64,000 nt of DNA from KBS-96 sp963722585 (GCA_963722585.1 CAVRNU010000019.1:1-64000), one strand, 5' to 3'; shown: positions 8,240 to 17,909, counted from the stretch's first letter. Notes: generated from the sequence alone by a model not told the origin. Program-made: numbers and translations.

Positions 8240-10030
8240 ATGAGCATTCTGCAGAATCTCTTATTCTCAATCGCGACTGTGAGTCTATTGGCCGCCCAAA
8301 ATCCTAGGCCGCTCGCCGAACGAATCGACGGGCAGAACGAGATCTTCGAGCAGCAGTATCAATCCGATCTGCGAAATTTTCCGGAGCGGGCGACGGCGTT
8401 TGGCGATTACCGGTACAACGACAGGCTAACGGACTATTCGCTTGCTGGCATCGCCGCTCGCAATAAGACGGATCGCGAGTTTCTCGCGCGCATCCAGGCG
8501 ATTTCCACCGAAGGCCTTCCCGAGCAGGATCAACTCTCGCACGACTTGCTGATCCGTATCCTCCAAACGCGGATCGACGATTTCGATCTTAAAGAATACG
8601 AAATGCCCGTCAATCAGCAGAACGGCATTCATACCTCGCTGGCAGATCTGCCGCTTTCCGTGCCGCTCGATTCGGTGAAGCATTACGAGGACTATATTGC
8701 ACGGCTTCATCAGATCTCCCGCGTTCTGAATCAGACGGCCGAAGTGCTTCGCGCAGGGAAAAAAGACGGGCTCATGCCCGTGCGGTTTCTTCTCGAAAAG
8801 CTGCCGGTTCAGTGCGAGGGCGTCATCGAGGCGGACCCGTTTCTCACACCCACGAAGAAATATCCGGGCAGCATTTCGCACGACGATCAGGAGCGGCTTA
8901 CACGCGAAATCAACGAGGCCATCAATACAGATGTGATTCCGGCGTATAAGAGCTTTGCGGCATTTCTCAGGACTGAGTATGCGCCGTACGGAAGGACTGC
9001 ACTCTCCGTTACCTCGCTTCCAGACGGGCAGAAGCGTTACCAGCACGATATCTATGCGCGGACCACGACGCATCTGACGCCGGACGAGATTCACCAGATC
9101 GGGCTGCGGGAAATCGATCGGATCGAGCGAGAAATGTTGGCCATCGCGAGGCAGCAGGGCTTCTCGGATCTGGCCAGCTTTCGTGCATCGCTTAAAACGA
9201 ATCCCAAATATATTCCAGCTTCCGCGGAACAGATTCTTGACGACTTTCGCCACTACATTGCGCAAATGGAGCCCAAGCTTCCACAATTATTTGGCTTGCT
9301 GCCGAAATCGCCCGTGAGAGTGGAGGCAATTCCTGCGTTTCAGGCAGCCGCAGCGACCCATTACATGATCGGCACGCCGGACGGAAAGCGCCCCGGGCGT
9401 GTGGTTGTGGCGACCTCAAATTTCAGGCAGCGCTCGCTCATCGACGACGAGGCTGTTGCTTACCACGAAGGGGTTCCGGGGCATCATTTGCAGTTGTCGG
9501 TAAACCAGCAGTTGACCGGCTTACCGAAATTCCGGCTTCATCCTGCCGGCGGATTCAATGCGTACACGGAAGGATGGGGACTGTACGCCGAGCAACTTGG
9601 AAAGGAAGTTGGCTTCTATCAAGACCCGGTTTCCGACTACGGCCGGTTGTCGTCGGAACTCTTCCGTGCAGTGCGGCTGGTTGTGGATACCGGCATCCAT
9701 GCGAAAGGCTGGACGCGGGATCAAGTTGTGGAATTTTTCCGCAAGTCGGGAGCGGTAGACGAGCCCACAATTCAGACTGAGACCGATCGCTATATTGCGT
9801 GGCCTGCGCAGGCGCTGAGCTACAAACTAGGCCAATTGAAATTCCGGGAGCTGCGCGCGCGAGCGCAAAGGGAGCTGGGAGCAAAGTTCGACATCCGCGC
9901 TTTCCACGACGAGATGCTCAATGGAGGCGTGTTACCGCTGGATATGCTCGAGGCGCGCACCGACAGATGGATCGCGGAGCAAAAGCCGAGGATGTCCAAA
10001 CTTCACAAACCGGCCTTGCCGCCTCGCTAA
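8240..10030 (+). CDS. Secreted DUF885-family putative zinc metallopeptidase
   Basis: 596 residues with a short signal peptide (SILQNLLFSIATVSLLAAQ). DUF885 proteins are gluzincin-like metallopeptidases or carboxypeptidases. The probable zinc motif is YHEGVPGHHLQ near residue 408, with a second conserved motif EGWGLYAEQ near 442 carrying the likely third ligand, the glutamate. Length is typical of the family. The likely role is peptide degradation in the periplasm or outside the cell. Its TAA stop overlaps the stop of the convergent gene by 3-4 bases. The family fold is clear; the substrate is not. Confidence 0.85.
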   Translation: MSILQNLLFSIATVSLLAAQNPRPLAERIDGQNEIFEQQYQSDLRNFPERATAFGDYRYNDRLTDYSLAGIAARNKTDREFLARIQAISTEGLPEQDQLSHDLLIRILQTRIDDFDLKEYEMPVNQQNGIHTSLADLPLSVPLDSVKHYEDYIARLHQISRVLNQTAEVLRAGKKDGLMPVRFLLEKLPVQCEGVIEADPFLTPTKKYPGSISHDDQERLTREINEAINTDVIPAYKSFAAFLRTEYAPYGRTALSVTSLPDGQKRYQHDIYARTTTHLTPDEIHQIGLREIDRIEREMLAIARQQGFSDLASFRASLKTNPKYIPASAEQILDDFRHYIAQMEPKLPQLFGLLPKSPVRVEAIPAFQAAAATHYMIGTPDGKRPGRVVVATSNFRQRSLIDDEAVAYHEGVPGHHLQLSVNQQLTGLPKFRLHPAGGFNAYTEGWGLYAEQLGKEVGFYQDPVSDYGRLSSELFRAVRLVVDTGIHAKGWTRDQVVEFFRKSGAVDEPTIQTETDRYIAWPAQALSYKLGQLKFRELRARAQRELGAKFDIRAFHDEMLNGGVLPLDMLEARTDRWIAEQKPRMSKLHKPALPPR

Positions 10031-10443
10031 CGCGCATATCCCCGAGTTGCGCGAAACGAGCGCAAGTTGTTCAAGTCGTTCCACAACATTCCACGAGCGC
10101 GCTCATCAAGCGGATTGTGATCCACCACATTTTGCACGTCTCCAATTGCCTGATCGAGCCTGCCTCTATCGAAGTATCCACGCGCTAGCCCGTTCTGGAA
10201 TTGCGAGAGATGCCGGATCGCGTTATCGTAGCGGCTTCGTTCGTGCCCCGAATCGAAGGCCGAGCTCCGATGAGCAAGCCCTTCAAGATGATGAATCGTC
10301 TGGTCGACCGGCGATTCGGCGCGCGCCGGCGGATACGGATTGTATCCTTGCGCTCTCGCGGATATGCCTCCCGCAAGCAAGGCGAGAGCCAGTACTCCGC
10401 CGTTTCCGAAACGCGTCAATCTGGAACTTCTTTCAAATCGCAT
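10027..10443 (-). CDS. Exported protein of unknown function, TPR-like
   Basis: 138 residues starting with a signal sequence (GGVLALALLAGGISARAQ, cleavage after ARA or AQG). A Pro/Tyr-rich linker and helical segments follow (DQTIHHLEGLAHRSSAF, then YFDRGRLDQAIGDVQNVVDHNP, which looks like one TPR motif). I do not recognise a named family. It is divergent from the SDR gene (152-base gap holding both promoters) and tail-to-tail with the DUF885 gene, sharing bases at the stops. Confidence 0.65.
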   Translation of the reverse strand: MRFERSSRLTRFGNGGVLALALLAGGISARAQGYNPYPPARAESPVDQTIHHLEGLAHRSSAFDSGHERSRYDNAIRHLSQFQNGLARGYFDRGRLDQAIGDVQNVVDHNPLDERARGMLWNDLNNLRSFRATRGYAR

Positions 10444-10595
10444 TCTTAAATCCCCTTCCTACTTGCAATGACGGGCAAACGTGTTTCACGCAGTACGAGC
10501 AGCGAAAAAATGAGCGGAAGTTAACATGTAAGTTATTTCAGAAAACAGCCCACGAGTACTCGGTGGGAATAGGAAGAACAAGAATAAACGAGACT

Positions 10596-11372
10596 ATGTC
10601 CATTGAACTTTTCAATTTATCCGGGCGCGTCGCAGTTGTGATGGGCGGAACATCCGGAATCGGGCGCACGCTCGCGCTGGGTTTAGCGGAGGCCGGCGCA
10701 GATGTAATTGCAACCGGCCGGCGCGAAGAGCTCGTTCACGCTGTATCGGGTGAGATTGAAGAGCGCGGGCGCAAAACCGTGAGACGCTCCTCCGATGTCC
10801 AGAGCCGGGCCTCGATTGATGCCTTGCGCGACGCGGTGCTGAAGGAATTCGGCCGTGTGGACATTCTGCTCAACGCCGCAGGCCAAACTTTCCGTAAACC
10901 CACGCATCAGGTAAGCGAGGTGGAATGGAATACCCTGATGGACGTGAATGTGACCGGCATGCTGCGGACCTGCCAAAGCTTTCACGAACCTCTGGTGGAT
11001 AGCGGGCGAGGGCGAGTGATCAACATCGCCTCGCTCAGTTCGTTCGTTGGGCTCCTGGAAGTTGCCGCTTATGCATCGTCAAAATCGGCTGTGCTTGCAC
11101 TCACACGCTGCCTGGCGATCGAGTGGGCGCCGAAAAGCGTGAACGTCAATGCCATAGCACCCGGAGTCTTTCGAACCGAACTGAATTCCGCACTGCTGGA
11201 TGGAACCGAACGTGGAAAGGAATTTCTGCTGCGAACGCCGATGCAGCGGTTCGGAAGAGTTCAAGAATTGGTCGGAGCCGCCATTCTGCTCGCGTCCGAT
11301 GCATCCAGCTTTATAACAGGACAGGCTATCGCAGTTGACGGCGGCTTTTTGGCCACCGGCGTGAACCACTGA
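10596..11372 (+). CDS. Short-chain dehydrogenase/reductase
   Basis: 258 residues of the classical SDR family: the NAD(P) motif GGTSGIG near residue 17, NAAG near 93, the catalytic serine in NIASLSS and the YASSK tyrosine/lysine pair, and a C-terminal AIAVDGGF. Sequence resembles gluconate 5-dehydrogenase and 3-oxoacyl-reductase types, but the substrate cannot be assigned. I start at ATG 10596, where the protein begins MSIELFNLSGRVAVVMGG. The same frame is open far upstream through the 3' part of the DUF885 gene, but that extension is only antisense or out-of-frame sequence. Confidence 0.9.
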   Translation: MSIELFNLSGRVAVVMGGTSGIGRTLALGLAEAGADVIATGRREELVHAVSGEIEERGRKTVRRSSDVQSRASIDALRDAVLKEFGRVDILLNAAGQTFRKPTHQVSEVEWNTLMDVNVTGMLRTCQSFHEPLVDSGRGRVINIASLSSFVGLLEVAAYASSKSAVLALTRCLAIEWAPKSVNVNAIAPGVFRTELNSALLDGTERGKEFLLRTPMQRFGRVQELVGAAILLASDASSFITGQAIAVDGGFLATGVNH

Positions 11373-11392
11373 TTGCGTCCGGCTAGCCCTGC

Positions 11393-12496
11393 CTAAAGAA
11401 ACGTTTTGAATTCGATAACGTCGCCGTCTTGGACCACGTACTCCTTGCCCTCGGTCCGCATCTTGCCCAGTTCGCGAGCCCGTGCGAACGATCCGGCTGC
11501 AATGAGATCGCTATAGGCAATCACTTCCGCTGAAATAAAGCTCTTCTCGAAATCCGAATGAATAACTCCGGCCGCCTGCGGAGCCTTCTCGCCCTGGTGA
11601 ATCGTCCAGGCGCGCGTTTCCTTTTCTCCCGTAGTCAGGTAGGTTCTAAGGCCGAGCAGATGATACGCCTCGCGAATAAGATTGCCAACTCCGGTTTCCG
11701 TCACACCGAGCCCTTGCAAATACTCGGCTCTCTCCTCGGGAGACAGCGTTACGAGTTCCGATTCGATCTCCGCTGAAACCACTACGGCGCTCGTATCGTG
11801 ATGCGCCTGAACATATTCGCGCACTGACCGAACGAATTTGTTGTCGTCCGCTCGCGCCAGGTCTTCTTCCGCCACATTGCACGCAAATAGCGTCGGCTTC
11901 GCGGTCAGAAGAAAAAACAACCGCACAGCCGCTCTTTCCTCCGGTGTGAGGTCCGCCGTCACAGCCGTCTTCCCCTGATTGAGATGCGCTTCCAGTTTCT
12001 CCAGCAGCTCCAATTCGGCCAGTGATTTCTTGTCGCCGCTTTTCGCCGCTTTCTGCACGCGAGCCTTCCGCTTTTCCACCGATTCCAGATCCGCGAGCAC
12101 CAACTCGGTGTTCACCACCTCGATATCCCTGATCGGGTCCACCGAATCCATCACATGCTCAATGTTGGAGTTTTCAAAGCACCGGACAACCTGAATGATG
12201 GCGTCGACTTCGCGGATATGTCCGAGAAATTGATTCCCCAATCCCTCTCCTTTACTCGCTCCTCTGACTAGCCCGGCGATGTCGACGAACTCAAAAACGG
12301 CAGGAACGATCTTTGCCGAATTACTCATGTTTGCGAGCACATCCAGACGATCGTCGGGAACGGTCACTACCCCCGTGTTGGGTTCAATCGTGCAAAAGCG
12401 ATAATTGGCAGCCAAGGCCTTCCGAGTTTGCGTAACGGCGTTAAACAGCGTGCTCTTTCCGACGTTGGGAAGACCGACAATCCCGGCTCTAAGCAT
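11393..12496 (-). CDS. ychF: Ribosome-associated P-loop ATPase YchF (Obg family)
   Basis: 367 residues. The P-loop GLPNVGKST lies near the N-terminus, followed by the G3 motif DIAGLV and the G4 position CNVAEED. The Obg family normally has NKxD there; the NxxE form is the reason YchF prefers ATP. A central coiled-coil insert (about 135-165) and the C-terminal TGS domain ending HSDFEKSFISAEV and GKEYVVQDGDVIEFKT are present. YchF binds ribosomes and modulates stress responses and leaderless-message translation. It is divergent from rsmG with a 47-base gap. Confidence 0.95.
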   Translation of the reverse strand: MLRAGIVGLPNVGKSTLFNAVTQTRKALAANYRFCTIEPNTGVVTVPDDRLDVLANMSNSAKIVPAVFEFVDIAGLVRGASKGEGLGNQFLGHIREVDAIIQVVRCFENSNIEHVMDSVDPIRDIEVVNTELVLADLESVEKRKARVQKAAKSGDKKSLAELELLEKLEAHLNQGKTAVTADLTPEERAAVRLFFLLTAKPTLFACNVAEEDLARADDNKFVRSVREYVQAHHDTSAVVVSAEIESELVTLSPEERAEYLQGLGVTETGVGNLIREAYHLLGLRTYLTTGEKETRAWTIHQGEKAPQAAGVIHSDFEKSFISAEVIAYSDLIAAGSFARARELGKMRTEGKEYVVQDGDVIEFKTFL

Positions 12497-12543
12497 TCCC
12501 CTTCATATTCGCTTATGCGGAAAAATGGATGCCAAGATGAAGT

Positions 12544-13197
12544 GTGTCCTTCGAAGAAGCGCTCAGGAAATATTTGCCGGAGGATTTGCCGAACAGAGAG
12601 CGTGTGGCAGTACTTGGCGCACGGCATCTTGAGCTGGTTCGCGAGGCCAACCGTGTGATGAACCTGACCAGAATCGTCGACGAAAAGGAAGCGGCAATCA
12701 AACATGTGTGTGACTCCGTTTGGCCCTGGCGCCTCTTCACCGATGCCACGAGCGTTCTCGACGCAGGCACGGGAGCAGGCTTCCCAGGCCTACCACTCTC
12801 GGTCCTGCTGCCCGCGACTGCATTCACACTCTGTGAGTCGATTCAAAAGAAAGCAAACTTTGTAGCGTCCGCCGCCGAGGCCCTCCGGCTCGGAAACGTG
12901 ACAGTGGAGGCTGTTCGCGTCGAGGAATGGCTGCGCGCGAATCGCGCCGGCATTGTGACCGCGCGGGCAATGGCGCCGATTTCCAAAATCATCGGCTTGC
13001 TTGCGCCCGCTTTGAAAAACGGAGCAAAAGTCTTGCTGTACAAGGGGCCGGATGTCGAAAGCGAGATCGCGGAAGCATCGAAAGACGCAAAGGCCAAGCG
13101 TATCCGAATCGCCGTTATCGAAAGGTACAAATTGCCGGACGAATTTGGAAGCCGGACGATGGTCGAGCTTTCCTACGAACCCTTGCGCGATCGTTAA
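12544..13197 (+). CDS. rsmG: 16S rRNA (guanine-N7)-methyltransferase RsmG (GidB)
   Basis: 217 residues. It methylates G527 of 16S rRNA with SAM. The SAM-binding motif VLDAGTGAGFPGLPL near residue 72 and LCESIQKKANF, then TARAMAPI match the family. The chosen start is GTG 12544, which gives the normal N-terminal helix (FEEALRKYLPED). The TAA stop overlaps that of the convergent DUF423 gene by 3 bases. Confidence 0.92.
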   Translation: MSFEEALRKYLPEDLPNRERVAVLGARHLELVREANRVMNLTRIVDEKEAAIKHVCDSVWPWRLFTDATSVLDAGTGAGFPGLPLSVLLPATAFTLCESIQKKANFVASAAEALRLGNVTVEAVRVEEWLRANRAGIVTARAMAPISKIIGLLAPALKNGAKVLLYKGPDVESEIAEASKDAKAKRIRIAVIERYKLPDEFGSRTMVELSYEPLRDR

Positions 13198-13574
13198 CCG
13201 CGCGACCGCGACAATTCGATCACCAGAAGGACCCACGCCCCGATGAATGCAATGCCTCCCAAGGGAGTGATCGCGCCAAGAATTCTTATTTCCGAGAGCG
13301 CCAGCAAGTAGAGACTTCCCGAAAAAAGCACAATTCCCGCGAGCAGCAGCCACGCCACGCGATCTTGCGCCGCCGGAGTCAGGGCTCCGGTTCTCGTGAG
13401 AACGGAAACCAGCAAAATGCCGAGAGCGTGAATAAAGTGATAAAAAACGGCCTTTTCATAGACCGATGCCATCCCGGACGCATCAAGCTTCGCGCGTAGG
13501 CCATGGGCGCCGAAAGCGCCGAGAGCGACCGCCAAGGCGAGAAGGATCGCAGCAACCGCGGCCCAGTTCATCAA
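13194..13574 (-). CDS. DUF423 family small integral membrane protein
   Basis: 126 residues with four predicted membrane segments. The N-terminal signature ALGAFGAHGL and the paired YHFIHALGILLV in the second segment are typical of DUF423 (YwdK-like). Function is unknown in the family. It is tail-to-tail with rsmG and its start lies 23 bases from the end of the M24 peptidase gene, which is transcribed in the same direction and upstream of it, so the two may be cotranscribed. Confidence 0.8.
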   Translation of the reverse strand: MMNWAAVAAILLALAVALGAFGAHGLRAKLDASGMASVYEKAVFYHFIHALGILLVSVLTRTGALTPAAQDRVAWLLLAGIVLFSGSLYLLALSEIRILGAITPLGGIAFIGAWVLLVIELSRSRG

Positions 13575-13597
13575 CTCCCTTTGTAACAGGCGCCTGC

Positions 13598-14893
13598 CTA
13601 CGCCTTTGCAAACGGCTCCGTCAGCGAAGGACTCTGCGGCGTAAACAGCTCCGCGCCATTTTCAATGATGTGCATGTCGTCTTCGAGCCTGACGCCGAAT
13701 TCGCCGCGCAGATAAATGCCGGGCTCGTCGCTGAACACCATGTTTGCTTCCAATAGGCGTGTGTCGCCGCGGACGAGATACGGCCATTCATGCCCGTCCA
13801 TTCCCAATCCATGGCCGACGCGATGGGTGAAGTGGGCGTAGCCGCTCCCGTAGCCGGCATCCGCAATCACCTTTCGCGCTGCTGCATCCACTCTTTCGCA
13901 AGCGAGTCCAGGCCGCGCTGTTTTCAGAGCGGCTTCCTGCGCGCGGTGCACAGTGCCAAAGACACGCTGCATCTTTTCGCTGGCCTTACCGAGAACAAAC
14001 GTACGGCTGATGTCCGATTCGTACCCTTCCACTTTGCATCCGCCGTCCATCAACAGAATCGTGCCTTCGCGTATGACCTGAGGAGCAAGCGATCCATGCG
14101 GCAGCGCCGAATAGGGCCCAACCTGCACGCTGGCGTCGCCCTCAAACCCGAGTTGCCGGTGCGCCGCAGCCACAAGCTCCGCGAATTCATTTTGCGTCAT
14201 GCCTGGCCGCAAGCTCTTCCACGCCGCCTCGTATGCCGCGAGAGTGACCTGAGCAGCCAGACGCATCAAGCCAATCTCAGCAGTGCTTTTAATCATCCGG
14301 CATCCGGCCGTGACCGGAGTTCCACTGACAATCTGAGCGTTTGGGCAGGCTTTCGCAATACCGTCCGAAAACACAAACGTGACGCGCTCCTCGATACCGA
14401 TGCGGCCTGTTACAAGTCCGGCATCGTCGAGGCCTCGAGCCACCAGCCGGTAGGGATCTTCGTCCTCCTGCCAAGTGAGAATTCTTGATTCGTCTCCTTC
14501 GGGCGCCTGCGCGATCTGTTCGCGCGCACGGTCCTCTTCGAAAGCGGGCGAAACATAAAACGGCTTGCCCTTTTGGGGCAAAACAAACGTGAATAATCTT
14601 TCGCTGTTCCACCAGCGTATTCCTGTGAAATACAAAAGCGAAGTGCCGCCGATCATGCATAGCGCATCGATTTTGTTCTCGCTCATCAGCGCGCGAGCGC
14701 GTTCCAGCCGGTCGCGGCGTTCGGTTATTGAAATCGGATGCGCTTCGGCCTTTCGGCTTTTCAGCGCGGCAATCGCCGGAGGCGTCGAGCTTAGGCCATT
14801 CTCTTCTGGGCGGCGCGCGGCGAGATGCCTGGCGCTTGTTATTCCGAGCGCCAAGCCTGAGAATGCGCGTCTGGAGAGCATGGAATTCACCAT
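13598..14893 (-). CDS. Exported M24-family (Xaa-Pro type) metallopeptidase
   Basis: 431 residues. The N-terminus SRRAFSGLALGITSA carries a twin-arginine motif and hydrophobic stretch, suggesting Tat export. A creatinase-type N-terminal domain (about 55-190) precedes the pita-bread catalytic domain. The five dinuclear metal ligands are visible: Asp in LLMDGG and ESDISRTF, His in HRVGHGLG, Glu in SDEPGIY and Glu in VRLEDD. It probably removes an N-terminal residue before proline in imported or periplasmic peptides. It is divergent from the GH27 gene with a gap of about 50 bases. Confidence 0.85.
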   Translation of the reverse strand: MVNSMLSRRAFSGLALGITSARHLAARRPEENGLSSTPPAIAALKSRKAEAHPISITERRDRLERARALMSENKIDALCMIGGTSLLYFTGIRWWNSERLFTFVLPQKGKPFYVSPAFEEDRAREQIAQAPEGDESRILTWQEDEDPYRLVARGLDDAGLVTGRIGIEERVTFVFSDGIAKACPNAQIVSGTPVTAGCRMIKSTAEIGLMRLAAQVTLAAYEAAWKSLRPGMTQNEFAELVAAAHRQLGFEGDASVQVGPYSALPHGSLAPQVIREGTILLMDGGCKVEGYESDISRTFVLGKASEKMQRVFGTVHRAQEAALKTARPGLACERVDAAARKVIADAGYGSGYAHFTHRVGHGLGMDGHEWPYLVRGDTRLLEANMVFSDEPGIYLRGEFGVRLEDDMHIIENGAELFTPQSPSLTEPFAKA

Positions 14894-14945
14894 AGCAATT
14901 CCGAGCCACGGTTTCGAAGACGGGCGTTATAGGATCTAATACGTG

Positions 14946-16439
14946 ATGAAACATGCCAGGTTGTTGCCAGTCGCCCTTCTTTGCGCCGCGCTAACCGCTT
15001 TCGCCCAGACCAACATTTCAGGAGTTTGGCTTCTGAGTACCCCAAACCCCGACGGCACGACGCACGACCAGTTTCTGAACTTGAAACAGCAAGGCAACGC
15101 GCTTACGGGAAACGTCAGTTACAACTACCGTCAAATGGATATCAGGGAAGGGACGGTGAATGGAAACAAGTTTCATTTTCTGGCTGGACGCGGCCGACGC
15201 TACACAGTGTTCGACGGTACGCTCGAAGGCGATCGTCTGGTCGTTGATACGAAGTCGGCCGACGGGCGCATGAACAACCACGGCGAAGCGCGCCGAACTA
15301 CGTTCGAAGCAATGGCTCCTCCCAAGCCGCTGCCTTTGCCGGCTCTGCATGCCGTTCCGGATAACGGTCTGGCACGAACCCCTCCCATGGGATGGAACAG
15401 TTGGAACCACTTCCATGTGAATATCGATGACAAAACGGTTCGCGAGATTGCCGATGCGATGATCTCTAGCGGCATGAAAGACGCTGGTTACATCTACGTG
15501 AACATCGACGACAGCTGGGAGCTGGGCCGCGATGCCGAGGGCAATATCACCACCAACAAAAAATTCCCGGATATGAAAGCCTTGGCCGACTATGTTCACT
15601 CGAAAGGTCTAAAGATCGGTCTCTACTCTTCTCCCGGTCCTAAGACGTGCGGAGGATACGACGGCAGTTTCGGACACGAAGAGGCAGATGCCAGGACGTA
15701 CGCAAAATGGGGCTTCGATTATCTGAAGTACGACTGGTGTTCGGCGGGAGCCATTTATCCGGATACAGACATGCAAGCTGTGTATCAGAAGATGGGCGAT
15801 GCGCTGCACTCGACGGGGCGGCCCATAGTGTTCAGTCTTTGCCAGTATGGCCGCGAAGACGTGTGGAACTGGGGCGCTAAAGTCAGCGGAAATCTTTGGC
15901 GAACCACCGGCGACATCAGCGACAACTGGAAGTCAATGTCGGGCATAGCTTTCAAGCAGCTCTCTATCGCTCCCTACGCGACAATCGGCCACTGGAACGA
16001 TCCCGACATGCTCGAAGTGGGAAACGGCGGTATGAGCGACGAAGAGTACCGGACACACATGTCACTCTGGGCCATGCTTCGAGCTCCGCTGCTCGCAGGA
16101 AATGATATTCGCAGCATGAGCCAGGCTACGAAAGCCATTTTGATGAATCGTGACGTGATTGCAATCGACCAGGACCCGCGCGGCGAGCCCGCCCAACTGG
16201 CCAAAATCGACGGCATGGTTGAGATCTGGACACGCCCGTTGGAGGGCAACGCTACGGCCCTGGCTTTCTTTAACAAGGACGAGCAGCCGGAGACCATAAA
16301 AGTGTCCTGGCACGATCTGAAACTGAAGACTCCAGAGAAAGCCCGCGATCTTTGGGTACATCAGGACGCGACGATAACAGCCGATGGATACACCGCCAAC
16401 GTTCCGGCCCACGGAACCGTGCTTTTAAAGCTGGAATGA
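14946..16439 (+). CDS. Secreted GH27 alpha-galactosidase with an N-terminal beta domain
   Basis: About 497 residues. Signal peptide (ARLLPVALLCAALTAFAQ), then a lipocalin-like beta domain at about 22-120 (NISGVWLLSTPNPDG to LVVDTKSADGRM), then the GH27 barrel from about 139 (TPPMGWNSWNHF). The nucleophile aspartate is in YLKYDWCSAG and the acid/base aspartate in TTGDISDNW; NIDDSWE and HWNDPDMLEVGNGG are further family motifs. It hydrolyses terminal alpha-galactosides or possibly related alpha-N-acetylgalactosaminides, so it probably attacks plant or microbial polysaccharide. ATG 14946 follows a GTG in frame; either could start. Confidence 0.88.
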   Translation: MKHARLLPVALLCAALTAFAQTNISGVWLLSTPNPDGTTHDQFLNLKQQGNALTGNVSYNYRQMDIREGTVNGNKFHFLAGRGRRYTVFDGTLEGDRLVVDTKSADGRMNNHGEARRTTFEAMAPPKPLPLPALHAVPDNGLARTPPMGWNSWNHFHVNIDDKTVREIADAMISSGMKDAGYIYVNIDDSWELGRDAEGNITTNKKFPDMKALADYVHSKGLKIGLYSSPGPKTCGGYDGSFGHEEADARTYAKWGFDYLKYDWCSAGAIYPDTDMQAVYQKMGDALHSTGRPIVFSLCQYGREDVWNWGAKVSGNLWRTTGDISDNWKSMSGIAFKQLSIAPYATIGHWNDPDMLEVGNGGMSDEEYRTHMSLWAMLRAPLLAGNDIRSMSQATKAILMNRDVIAIDQDPRGEPAQLAKIDGMVEIWTRPLEGNATALAFFNKDEQPETIKVSWHDLKLKTPEKARDLWVHQDATITADGYTANVPAHGTVLLKLE

Positions 16440-16467
16440 GGACCCGGAAGCGTGAGCGCCCGGCCTC

Positions 16468-17061
16468 TCAAGCCGCGGCGCGGGCCGGCGCGTCGCGGCG
16501 AAACAGCTTTCTGAACGCCCGCCGTATCAACCCAAAAAGGAAGATCGAAACCAAAAGCCCTATCACCACCACGACGGCGATGAAGATCGGAAACTTCGTC
16601 ATCACAACGGATGCTCCGATAGCGAATGCATCTTCACCCAGGCTCAACAGAATGTTTGAAAACGGTTCAGGTGAAGTATTCGCCGCGAGCCGCGTGGCTG
16701 CCTTCGCGCCATGTGAGCTGAGCGCAATAGTGCCGCCCATTAGCAGCGCCATCAGCCGTATCTTCGGATCGAAATGAGCGAAAGCGGACGCGGCGAGAAT
16801 GGCTCCCGCGGGAACTCGAATGAACGTGTGGACGACATCCCAGGCGGAATCGATGGCCGGTATTTTGTCCGCGATGAACTCGACCACAAAGAGGGTAATA
16901 GCCGTGACGAGCACCCAAGGATGGCTTATGTAGCTGAGTTCCCCGGGCAGTTGCACGAAGTGAAAGCGTTGGAGCAACCCTAGCGTCGCAACCGTTGCAT
17001 ACAGGTTGATTCCAGAAAGCCATGCCGATCCCATGGCGAAGCCGAGCGTAGTCAGATCCAT
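16468..17061 (-). CDS. DUF4126 family integral membrane protein
   Basis: 197 residues with about five membrane segments. The N-terminus (LGFAMGSAWLSGINLYATVATLGLLQRF) and the central ADKIPAIDSAWDVVHTFIRVPAGA are characteristic of DUF4126. Function is unknown. It ends 28 bases from the convergent GH27 gene and is divergent from cobA. Confidence 0.8.
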   Translation of the reverse strand: MDLTTLGFAMGSAWLSGINLYATVATLGLLQRFHFVQLPGELSYISHPWVLVTAITLFVVEFIADKIPAIDSAWDVVHTFIRVPAGAILAASAFAHFDPKIRLMALLMGGTIALSSHGAKAATRLAANTSPEPFSNILLSLGEDAFAIGASVVMTKFPIFIAVVVVIGLLVSIFLFGLIRRAFRKLFRRDAPARAAA

Positions 17062-17144
17062 ATGGCAAGGCTCCTTGCTCGACTGAGTTTAACAATAGAA
17101 GCAGGCACCCGGCGAAGCCTCGGGTTGGCGTACCGGCAATTGAG

Positions 17145-17909
17145 ATGAACAAGGCGCATGGCAAAATCTATTTGGTCGGAGCGGGTCCTGGCGACCCTGA
17201 TCTGCTAACCGTTAAGGCTCTCCGAGTGCTTCGGCAATGCGATGTGGTCCTCTATGACCGGCTTATCAGCAAAGAAATACTCGAGTTAGTCAATCCCGCA
17301 GCCGAGCGGCTCTACGTGGGAAAGCATGAAGGAGAGCAGCAGGCCGTACAGGAGAGCATATTTCAACTGTTGCTCGAGCATGCTTGCGCTGGTAAATCCG
17401 TCGTGCGGCTCAAGGGAGGCGATCCGCTTGTGTTCGGCCGAGGGGCCGAAGAATGGGCTCTTGCCATCAGGCACGGCGTCGACGTGGAGCTTGTTCCAGG
17501 CGTCTCCTCTGCGATTGCAGTTCCGGGACTGGCAGGAATTCCGCTTACTTTCAGGAAATTATCCCGAAGCTTCGCCGTCATCACCGGGCATTGCGGCAAT
17601 GGCTCGGATGAGAACTGGCGGCGCTACAGCCAAATCGACACTCTGATCATCCTAATGGGTGTGAAGAACCGCGCTTTGATCGCAAGAAATCTCATCGAAG
17701 CGGGACGAAGCCGCCGCGATCCAGTTGCATTTGTCGAACGTGGCGCATCGCCAGACGAGCGGGTTCTTGTAACCACACTGGGTGCGGTGGCGGATGAACA
17801 TATATTGGTAAAAAGTCCCGCCGTCTTCGTCATCGGCGAAGTTGTCCGGTTGCGGAGTATGCTTTCTTCGTTGAGAACTGTTGGGCTAAGCCCTAAGCAG
17901 ATTGATTAG
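17145..17909 (+). CDS. cobA: Uroporphyrinogen-III C-methyltransferase (SUMT)
   Basis: 254 residues. It methylates uroporphyrinogen III at C2 and C7 with SAM to precorrin-2, the branch point to sirohaem and cobalamin. VGAGPGDPDLLTVKALRVL, VVRLKGGDPLVFGRG and VPGVSSAIAVPGLAGIP are the family signatures. It is a stand-alone SUMT with no fused dehydrogenase/chelatase domain and no other cobalamin or sirohaem gene adjacent, though hemB is about 1 kb away. The last 24 bases overlap the 3' end of the convergent amidohydrolase gene. No B12-box riboswitch is visible in the 83-base leader. Confidence 0.93.
   Translation: MNKAHGKIYLVGAGPGDPDLLTVKALRVLRQCDVVLYDRLISKEILELVNPAAERLYVGKHEGEQQAVQESIFQLLLEHACAGKSVVRLKGGDPLVFGRGAEEWALAIRHGVDVELVPGVSSAIAVPGLAGIPLTFRKLSRSFAVITGHCGNGSDENWRRYSQIDTLIILMGVKNRALIARNLIEAGRSRRDPVAFVERGASPDERVLVTTLGAVADEHILVKSPAVFVIGEVVRLRSMLSSLRTVGLSPKQID

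Noticed and set aside
8426..9286. 286-codon minus-strand frame inside the DUF885 gene
   Set aside because: Antisense shadow of a strongly supported metallopeptidase gene.
9921..10595. Possible 225-codon N-terminal extension of the SDR protein
   Set aside because: The extension runs across the 3' end of the DUF885 gene and antisense to the 10027-10443 gene, has no SDR similarity, and the normal SDR N-terminus begins exactly at ATG 10596.
17062..17144. Cobalamin riboswitch in front of cobA
   Set aside because: The leader is only 83 bases, has no B12-box and only a 5-base stem (ACCCG / CGGGT).
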